From assembly GCA_016946835.1 (NCBI GenBank), contig JACVTC010000582.1, positions 1 through 17,136 on the forward strand: a stretch of 17,136 nt of DNA, given 5' to 3'. Origin of the DNA: Neocallimastix lanati (nom. inval.). Its lineage: Eukaryota; Neocallimastigomycota; Neocallimastigomycetes; Neocallimastigales; Neocallimastigaceae. The notes under the pieces are model-generated. The model was not told where the DNA came from. It did not search any database and was given only the letters and a program-made list of their open reading frames with translations. The translations under genes and the position numbers were made by a program. Positions 10,951 to 17,136 of this stretch are shown in pieces. Position 1 is the first letter of the stretch; each line of letters begins with the position of its first letter.

Positions 10951-11079
10951 AAAAAAGATAAAACATATTTCAATTAAAAATAAAAGATAAACGGTAATAT
11001 AATAAAAACGAAAGATAAAAATTATACTGTAGTATAATTATTAATTAAATTAATAAAAATATAAGATAATTAAAAAAAA
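9891..11079. other. AT-rich intergenic region with short tandem repeats
   Basis: It holds poly(A) tracts (around 10174-10187 and 10204-10225), (ATT)n at about 10299-10331, (AT)n at about 10917-10935 followed by a T-run, and a tandem duplication at 10546-10672. No open frame of coding character is seen. The final 100 bp presumably includes the promoter of the gene starting at 11080. Confidence 0.5.
10546..10672. repeat. Diverged tandem duplication of about 53 bp
   Basis: AATATATTAAACTTTATTTT followed by GTCATATATATTAGTATTAA (10546-10600) recurs at 10620-10672 with A/G differences and a shorter T-run. A poly(A) spacer separates the copies. Confidence 0.75.
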
Positions 11080-11513
11080 ATGGTTTCAGAAAATAATAGC
11101 AATAATAACAAAAAAAATAATCAAAATAAAGCATAAAGTGAAAATGATAAACGGTCAGTTATAACAGCTGGTAATGACATTGATGAAAAAAGATTAAATT
11201 ATTTAGATATAATACGTGAAAACACAAATCATAATAAAGTAAATGTCATATATATATAATATTATCAATAAATAATATATACAATTATTATTATAATAAT
11301 AAAATATATTATTATTAATAATATTAAAATATTAAATATCCTTATTATACTTTAAAAGAAAGAAATTTTATGTAGAATCGTTTTTTGTGGTAAAGTGAAT
11401 TTATATGATAATTTATCTGAAGAGGAAAAAACTAAAATTACTCAACAAGATTTAGGAGGTATTATAATGTTAAAATAATCGTTTCAATAAATTGATGTTA
11501 ATAATAAATTATA

Positions 11514-11553
<40 letters not shown>

Positions 11554-11883
11554 AAAGATTTATTGATGCATTAAAAATGTTTGAAATAATATCATAAAAT
11601 AGAACATATAAAAAATCTTTTTTTATATTAATTATATTAACATTTTTTTTTTAATTTATAATTAAATAAATTTAATAATTATTCATCATTTATCAAAAAA
11701 TATCAAAGTACCAATTCAATTATAACAGGCTTATTTCTATATTCAGATACAGTTTTTATTCATTTCATTGAGGTATAAAATCATACAAAAACTTTTAAAT
11801 AAATAATTAGTAGTAATAATAATAATTTTATTTATTAGCATAATCTAATTTGATATGTATATATAATATCAAAATTTATTATT

Positions 11884-11923
<40 letters not shown>

Positions 11924-12381
11924 CTGTTGTTGTTCAAAAAAAAAAGGCCTCACAAAGAATTATTAACTATATAAATAATGATATTAAAAATAATGTGCTA
12001 CTTGATATGGAATCCATTAAATATTTATATTATAATGACTATATATCCTTTTTCAATAATTATATAAATATATTATTCTTTTATTAAAATAAAAGAATAA
12101 CAGTTAATTTTATTTTTTTTTTTATTTTAATAAAAGAATAACAATAATAATATAAAATTAAATCATTTAATAATTAAAAAAATATTCTTAACTTTTAAAT
12201 ATACATCGAAAATAGATCATTTCCATTTTGGATAAATCGGACTCTACCAAAACTTGATAAAATATATATAGATGACGAAATGAGTGATGAACATATTGAT
12301 GAAACAGTAATAATAATTATTTAAATATTATTAAATATTTTTATTTATAATTTATCTATATTTATTTATTTATATTTTAAG

Positions 12382-12414
<33 letters not shown>

Positions 12415-13115
12415 TTTTTTCAATTTTCATTAATACTAATAAAATATAATCAATATTTTAGGTATTTAATTTAGTTAGCAACTTGGTTTCCTTTGGAGAA
12501 ATTTTATCATCAATTACAAAAGTATTATTATTAAAAGTTTATTATTATTAATATTATTATTATTATTATTATTAATTTATAAACAAGTAATTATGATATT
12601 GATTTATTAATCAATATTAATTAATATTAATTATAATTTTTTTTAATAATAAACATTTATTATGTTTATTAATTCAATACACAATAATTAATAATAACAA
12701 TAATAACAATAATAACAATATAAATTAATAATAATCATTCAAAAAAAAAAAAAAAAGGATGAAATCAAAATTGCATTAGAAGAATTAGGAACAAAACATA
12801 GTAATTTAATTCCATCAGCTACCCAATTAGATCAATTCATGAAGCCAAATATCGACATTATTTCGCTTTATGAATGGAATACCATATTTTCTCCGGACTA
12901 TGGTTTGGTTTTGGAAAGTGGTAAGCCTAAAAAAAAAAGTTTATATTTTAATTTTCTTTATAAATGATTTAATATTAAAAATAATTTATTTTATAATTAT
13001 TATATATATTCTTAATAACTTTAAATATTAAAAAATTATAATTTAATTAATTCTTTATTTGTTCATTATGAACATAGAATTAACATGGCCAGAACCAGAA
13101 TCATTAATATTTTAA
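11080..13115 (+). CDS. TEX47-like (BLUF-like fold) protein, nine exons, probably disrupted
   Basis: The inferred exons are 11080-11238, 11359-11458, about 11554-11594 (uncertain), 11709-11772, 11947-12042, 12205-12306, 12462-12521, 12758-12920 and 13078-13115, giving about 270 aa. The product reads RIVFCGKVNLYD..., then SIITGLFLYSDTVFIHFIE, YLYYNDYIENRSFPFWINRT, NLVSNLVSFGEILSSI and finally LTWPEPESLIF. This order matches the TEX47 family: a TGLLL-x-Y-x5-H-x-[IL]-E BLUF-like core, then the FP-W motif, and a WP-P-x-LI C-terminus. Family members of this length (about 250 aa) are known mainly from animals and flagellated protists; the function is poorly defined. All junctions from exon 4 onward keep the frame, six with GT-AG introns or a stop and one with an AT-AC intron. 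Two problems suggest inactivation or assembly error. Codon 19 is TAA (11134-11136) with no later in-frame ATG before the core. Exon 2 ends in phase 1 while exon 4 needs phase 2, and exon 3 fits neither AG acceptor. A low-complexity Asn/Lys N-terminus (residues 5-18) precedes the stop. Confidence 0.75.
11239..11358 (+). other. Intron 1 of the TEX47-like gene (GT-AG)
   Basis: The donor AAA|GTAAAT follows codon 53 and the acceptor TTAAAAG| precedes AAAGAAATTTTATGTAGAAT, restoring phase 0 (…NHNK|KEILCRIVF). The nearby AG at 11384 would break the frame. The 120-nt body is rich in TA and ATT. Confidence 0.7.
11773..11946 (+). other. Intron 4 of the TEX47-like gene (GT-AG) with T38 tract
   Basis: The donor ATTGAG|GTATAA and acceptor AAAAAAG|GCCTCA keep phase 0 (…HFIE|ASQRII). 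The body includes an uninterrupted 38-base T tract (11886-11923), far longer than a normal polypyrimidine tract, 23 nt before the acceptor. Confidence 0.8.
12043..12204 (+). other. U12-type AT-AC intron (intron 5 of the TEX47-like gene)
   Basis: The 5' end ATATCCTTTTT (12043-12053) matches the minor-spliceosome donor consensus ATATCCTTT exactly. ATTCTTAAC (12184-12192) matches the U12 branch-point consensus TTCCTTAAC in 7 of 9 positions, and its branch adenosine is 13-14 nt from the terminal AC (12203-12204). That spacing is typical of minor introns. Removal joins TAT|ATCGAAAATAGA in phase 0, giving YNDYIENRSFPFW. No GT donor or in-phase AG acceptor would do this: without the intron, exon 5 reaches TAA within about 15 codons. 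The body carries a 13-bp hairpin. Confidence 0.85.
12073..12100 (+). repeat. 13-bp perfect hairpin inside the U12 intron
   Basis: TTATTCTTTTATT (12073-12085), a 2-nt AA spacer, then the exact reverse complement (12088-12100). AATAAAAGAATAACA is repeated directly at 12088-12102 and 12129-12143, so a partial second arm exists. Confidence 0.7.
12307..12461 (+). other. Intron 6 of the TEX47-like gene (GT-AG, U2 type)
   Basis: The donor is ACA|GTAATA and the acceptor TTTTAG|GTATTT, phase 0 (…HIDET|VFNLV). A canonical U2 branch motif TACTAAT lies at 12434-12440, 21 nt before the acceptor. It gives a useful contrast with the preceding AT-AC intron. The body has an (AT)n run at 12382-12407. Confidence 0.8.
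12522..12757 (+). other. Intron 7 of the TEX47-like gene (GT-AG)
   Basis: The donor ACAAAA|GTATTA and acceptor A16-G|GATGAA keep phase 0 (…SSITK|DEIKI). The body contains (ATT)n at about 12539-12573 and three AATAAC-type repeats near 12696-12720. Confidence 0.75.
12921..13077 (+). other. Intron 8 of the TEX47-like gene (GT-AG)
   Basis: The donor GAAAGTG|GTAAGC and acceptor AACATAG|AATTAACATGG join in phase 1 to give …LVLESELTWPEPE. The last exon is only 38 nt and ends in TAA at 13113-13115. Confidence 0.8.
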
Positions 13116-13246
13116 ATTATCTATCTTATTTTTTTTTTTTTTTTATTTTATTTTTTCTTAATACATAAAATATCATAAATTACGAAAGCAGTAATATCAT
13201 ATTAAATGATAAAATAAATTGGAATTTAATTTAACAATAAAAATTC

Positions 13247-13283
<37 letters not shown>

Positions 13284-13463
13284 CAATATTCTTTTTCATT
13301 ATTTTCAGTACGTAAGTGATAATTATTAAAAATTTTGGAATAATTTTTATAATTTAATATTTCTTTTATTAGAAAACAATAATAAATAGTAATATTTTTT
13401 ATTATTAATAATAAAAATAATACAAATAATAAAAATAATAAAATTAATAAAAATAATAGATAT
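13116..13463. other. AT-rich 3' flank with poly(T)
   Basis: It contains a T29 tract at 13250-13278 and AAT/AAAAT repeats at 13380-13455. A close acceptor-donor pair (TTTTCAG, TAC, GTAAGT) occurs at 13302-13317. No open frame is seen. Confidence 0.5.
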
Positions 13464-14070
13464 AATATTCTTTTTTATATATAATTTATTAATATTCAAT
13501 TGAAAAAATAATTTTTTATAATTCTCTTTTAATAGAATATATTATTATATCTTTTGAAATAGTTATTTAATAATAGTTAATGGTAAAAATATATTATTTC
13601 TTTTGATATATTTATTTGTGATTATATAGAATATCTTTAAAATTTATGGCTTTATTTTAAAATATTTATAAGCCACATTATGAAATGCACTACATTCATA
13701 ATTAAGAATCTAATGATCGTGCATTTCTCAACGTGGCGTATTTTTGTATGTGGCTTTTTAATAATTAAATAATAATTATTAAAAATAAATAATTAAATTA
13801 ATAATAAATATTCTTTTTTTTATATATATAACTTATTAATATTCAATTATAAAATTAATTTTTTATAATTCCTTTTTAATAGAATATATTATTATTTCTT
13901 TTGAAATAGTTATTTAATAATAGTTAATGGTAAAAATATACTATTATTTCTTTTGAAATAATAATTATTTATATATTTATTAATGATTATATAGAATATC
14001 TTAAAAAATTATAGCTTTATTTTAAAATATTTATAAGCCACATTGCGAAATGCACTACATTCATAATTAA
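13464..14070. repeat. Diverged direct duplication of about 250 bp
   Basis: Copy one (13464-13705) and copy two (13807-14070) align over their length with indels. Both contain TAGAATATATTATTAT, ATAGTTATTTAATAATAG, TTAATGGTAAAAATATA, TTTATTTTAAAATATTTAT and AAGCCACATT.NGAAATGCAC. The spacer is about 100 bp. The copies end at the same point (CATTCATAATTAA), suggesting a shared element boundary. Confidence 0.9.
13670..13756. repeat. Imperfect inverted repeat / hairpin motif (MITE-like)
   Basis: GCCACATTATGAAATGCAC (13672-13690) pairs at 16 of 19 positions with the reverse complement of 13719-13737. An alternative outer arm, ATGTGGCTT (13748-13756), is the exact complement of AAGCCACAT (13670-13678). 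The second direct-repeat copy keeps only the left arm (14037-14055). Such nested arms are typical of small non-autonomous inverted-repeat elements, but no target duplication was found. Confidence 0.6.
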
Positions 14071-14178
14071 TATCTTGACCTACTCATTAAGGCCAAATTG
14101 ACTTTTAAGTTTTAATAATAATCTTACCACCATATACGAATTTAAAACTACGATTTCAATCGATTACTTCAAGATATT
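14069..14178. repeat. 110-bp segment bounded by 10-bp inverted repeats
   Basis: AATATCTTGA (14069-14078) is matched by its exact reverse complement TCAAGATATT (14169-14178). The interior is less AT-rich than its surroundings (GGCCAAATTG, CTTACCACC, CGATTTCAATCG). It starts exactly where the second 250-bp duplicate ends, so it may be a small insertion that replaced the right hairpin arm. It could also be chance. Confidence 0.4.
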
Positions 14179-14326
14179 TGAGTTAATCAATTTAATCAAT
14201 AATTCTTTTAATATATAATTAACAAAAATTGATATATTAATTTTTTTTTTTTTTTTTTTTTTATTTAAAGCCGAAATTTTTTATTTATTTATTCGTTTAT
14301 TAATTACATGAATTTTTTTTATAAAG

Positions 14327-14373
<47 letters not shown>

Positions 14374-14480
14374 AGAATTAATATAATAAATATTATTTAT
14401 CCAATTAGAATATAATAATATTTAAAATAGTAATGTGAAACAAAAAGTAATATTAAAAATAAAATATGTAAATAAATTCA
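14179..14480. other. AT-rich spacer with T22 and A46 tracts
   Basis: T22 lies at 14241-14262 and an uninterrupted A46 run at 14327-14372. No gene is seen. The A46 run precedes the GC-rich island by about 110 bp and could be an old retroposon tail or a simple repeat. Confidence 0.5.
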
Positions 14481-14499
14481 AAAAAAGTTCATATGGATT

Positions 14500-14688
14500 T
14501 TATATGCAACGAACCTCACTTATAGGATTTTTGTTTAAAGGGAATTCTAATTCCGGATTGGGGTTTGAATTGACTATCTGAAAGAAATTATGGTCCTCTC
14601 TTTCAAAGGTATTGGCCCTGTTAGCCTGTCTTACTGCATTTTCAGCATTAACATTTCTGGTTAGTTTTACCCTTATCGAGTGTAGTGT
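14500..14688 (-). other. 62-codon stop-to-stop open frame without ATG, exon-like
   Basis: The minus-strand frame between stops at 14689-14691 and 14500-14502 encodes TLHSIRVKLTRNVNAENAVR, then QANRANTFEREDHNFFQIVN, ending in SEVRCI. The composition is balanced and soluble-looking, unlike the Phe/Ile/Tyr-rich spurious frames elsewhere. There is no Met, so it would be an internal or terminal exon or a decayed fragment. I do not recognise a family. Confidence 0.35.
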
Positions 14689-14697
14689 TTAAAGTTT

Positions 14698-14812
<115 letters not shown>

Positions 14813-14947
14813 ATTGATATATGTTGTTTATTTATTGTATATAATAATGCAAATAGAACATATATGATGCATTATATAGAATATATATCACGTGAATATA
14901 TTGGATACATATACATATGTACAAGTTACACAAGTTCTTAAAAGGAT

Positions 14948-15252
14948 TGTTAACATATATTTATACAATATAAAATAAACTTATTAATTGATTTACATTA
15001 ATATAAATTATCATATATAAGATAATATGAATAAATATATAGTATAATTATTAAGTAGATATTGTTAGCTGATCTGAAGTTCTGTATATAAGAATTATTG
15101 ATGTATGTGATATACATGAATCTAATGTGCTATAAATGATGAATAGTAAAAATTCACTGTAATATTTATACTTAAAGATAATACTTAATTTATAAAAACA
15201 AAATAAATCAACAATAACAAATTTATTAATCACAAATTAAAGTGCGTTAACA
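14948..15252. mobile_element. Possible solo LTR (305 bp)
   Basis: The segment begins TGTTAACA and ends GTTAACA, giving the TG...CA ends and 7-bp terminal inverted repeat expected of a retrotransposon LTR. The interior is more complex than the surrounding filler. Only GAT (3 nt) repeats directly outside both ends, not the usual 4-6 bp duplication. GTTAAC is itself palindromic, so a chance match is possible. No primer-binding site or polymerase gene lies alongside. Confidence 0.3.
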
Positions 15253-15570
15253 GATTAAGAGTTTCGACTACTCTAAAACAAAGCTCATTAATATATTATA
15301 ATAAATAATAAAGTCAAATTATAAAGAAGAAGCTAGTACAAAGATATATATATCAAAGATCATTATGCTAAAATTTGTATTTATCAGAATTGAAAATGAT
15401 GACAATTATGAATTTCGAAACTGACTTCAATTATATTAGAGAAAGCTTTTAGTACTACTACAATTTAAATAAAAGAAAGTAAATTACAAATTTATGAAAT
15501 ATTTTTTTTATCATTATTCTAATAAATTTATTTTACTAATTTATTTTCTCATTCAATAAATTTATCTTAT
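15253..15570. other. Noncoding moderately complex sequence
   Basis: No frame, RNA or repeat is recognised. Short more complex words (GTTTCGACTACTC, AAGAAGAAGCTAG) suggest old decayed sequence continuous with the LTR-like segment to the left. Confidence 0.4.
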
Positions 15571-15905
15571 TTTATTTTATATTTTTATTTTATTTTATTT
15601 TTATATTGTTATATTTTATTTTATTTTATATTTATATTTTTATATTATATTATATTATATTATATTATTTTATTCAATCTGTACTTTATATTTATATTTC
15701 TACTATTTTTTTATTTTATTTTATTTTATTCAATCTGTACTTTATATTTATTATTTCTACTATTTATTTTATTCTATATTATTTTATTTTATTCAATTTG
15801 TACTTTATATTTATTATTTCTACTATTTATTTTATTTTATTCATTTTATTTTATTTTTATATTTTTATTTTATTTTGTTTTATTTTATTTTTATATTTTT
15901 TATGT
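15571..15905. repeat. T-rich minisatellite (TTTTA background, three 56-63 bp units)
   Basis: ATTCAATCTGTACTTTATAT begins copies at 15672 and 15728. A third copy with T for C in CTGTAC begins at 15791. Each is followed by TTATTTCTACTATTT-type sequence and a variable TTTTA run. The plus-strand frame 15606-15914 is a by-product: 102 residues of almost only Ile, Phe, Tyr and Leu. Confidence 0.85.
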
Positions 15906-17136
15906 GTAAAATAATCAAAATTTCAAATTTATTATTTTTTTAATGATTTCCTTTTTAATAAATATTTTTGAATTTAACCTATGTATTATTTATCTATTAA
16001 TTAATTAATTTCCATATATAGATTATAATTTTTTTCTATTTTCGAAAGTTTTGTGTAATCCAAGAGTGATATTTCAATGTATATATAATCCAAAAATTTT
16101 TATTAAGAAATAGAAGGTTTTATAAAGTTGGTATTTTCAATTAATACTGAATATTTATAAATATTTAATATTTATTATATATAATAACTTATAAATCATT
16201 ATATTGTTAGACATTAAATATTTTTATTTTTTGGCTTATAAAAATTTAATTGAAAATTAGATAATATTTATAATTAATAAAGTTTATTAATATTTAATAA
16301 TTACCGTTTTAATATTTTTATGTAATTATTTTTTATTGCCTATTATATTATATATATTATAATATATACATAATACATGAATAGTGGTGTTAAATATGCT
16401 TTAAATATATTAATAATATATTGTAGTATTAATTGTTTCTATTAAATCAATAAATTCGAAACTTTTAATACAATATATTAATATAAAAATCAATAAATTC
16501 AATTTTTTAATCTAATTATTATACATATATATAGAATATATATAAAATATATATAATTTTAATTCTTTTGATTTAATTAATGCTTCTTTGTTTTCTAATA
16601 TTATTTAAAATTCGTTATTGATTATTCATATTTTATATTTATTTAATATTATATATTTATTATTTTATATAGTTCTTATTTTTATTTTATTTTATTATTA
16701 TTATTTTTTTTTTTACTTTCAGCTTTTATTTATTTTTATTGCTTTTTAATATTTTAATCTCGAATTCTACATTGAATAAAAGATTAAAATTATTATTATT
16801 ATTTAATTTTTTCAATTAAAATTAATTTTATTTATTTGTTTAATCATAAAATTTTATTTTTGTATGAATAATATCTTATTTTATTAAGTATATTATAATA
16901 AATTTTATGAATTAGAAGAAAAGGGAAAACAGAATTAATTTAAACATAACAATCAATAAGCAATATTTAAATAAAATTTTAAGAAAACTTTTAATATTTT
17001 TCTCAAACGCAATTAAAAACTGTTGTAAGTTATAATAAGCAAATAATAATATCATATTGTTAATAGTGCTTCTTTACTTATAAAATTTTATATATATATT
17101 ATGAAAATATGAATGAAAAAATGGAAACAGGGTAAC
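15906..17136. other. AT-rich region with no recognised gene
   Basis: Runs of TA, ATTT and TTA dominate, with TATATATTATAATATATACA near 16365. A short frame at the very end (ATG at 17109, MNEKMETG, then a possible GTAAC donor at 17132) could be the first exon of a gene beyond the window, but eight codons cannot support it. Confidence 0.45.

Noticed and set aside
11134-11136. Reassigned TAA codon (alternative genetic code)
   Set aside because: Three genes in the window end in TAA at the expected place, so one internal TAA is better explained by mutation or error.
12043-12110. Exon 5 continuing without an intron, or using a GT donor
   Set aside because: The frame reaches TAA soon after 12042. 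The only downstream GT (CAGTTAAT) comes after that stop. The AT-AC solution restores the family motif.
15051-15233. 60-codon minus frame
   Set aside because: It falls inside the LTR-like segment with no recognisable domain. At this length an open frame in AT-rich DNA is unremarkable.
15606-15914. 102-codon plus frame resembling a membrane protein
   Set aside because: It is translated from a TTTTA/minisatellite array. The repeated residues follow the DNA repeat.
17109-17136. First exon of a gene leaving the window (MNEKMETG, then GTAAC)
   Set aside because: Eight codons and a weak donor at the edge are not enough evidence.

Overview
This window is from a very AT-rich nuclear genome of an early-diverging fungus. 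The evidence is spliceosomal introns, long poly(T)/poly(A) tracts, microsatellites, minisatellites, a decayed eukaryotic Mutator-like (MULE) transposon and Asn/Lys/Ile-rich proteins. Two lineages fit. An arbuscular mycorrhizal fungus of the Rhizophagus type is favoured by a minor-spliceosome (U12) intron and by islands of about 40% GC that look like dispersed repeats to me. An anaerobic gut fungus (Neocallimastigomycota) is favoured by the extreme AT content and by a gene whose relatives are mostly in flagellated organisms. I lean weakly to the first; both are inference, and no ribosomal or organellar marker is present.

Layout: 1-380 is AT-rich filler. 381-958 is a GC-richer insertion flanked by a 10-bp direct repeat, with tRNA-like Pol III boxes on the minus strand. 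1336-2756 is a MULE transposase broken by one frameshift. About 2928-4890 is a 34-unit minisatellite built from two unit types. 4941-8836 is a gene desert with poly(T) tracts. 8837-9607 is an intact single-exon gene for a 256-aa Ser/Arg-motif protein, followed by a duplicated 3' flank. 11080-13115 is a nine-exon gene related to TEX47 (BLUF-like fold). It has one in-frame stop and one reading-phase break, but also a near-perfect AT-AC U12-type intron. 13464-14070 is a diverged direct duplication ending in a hairpin-forming motif. 14481-14812 is a second GC-rich island with a 62-codon minus-strand open frame and a (TAAA)n tail. 14948-15252 may be a solo LTR. The rest is AT-rich repeat DNA with no gene seen.

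The two host-type genes are both on the plus strand about 1.5 kb apart and show no evident functional link. Most of the remaining recognisable content is mobile-element debris or tandem repeats. The strongest observation is the AT-AC intron (12043-12204): it repairs the reading frame and supplies a 5' splice site, a branch-point motif and an AC acceptor at the right spacing.
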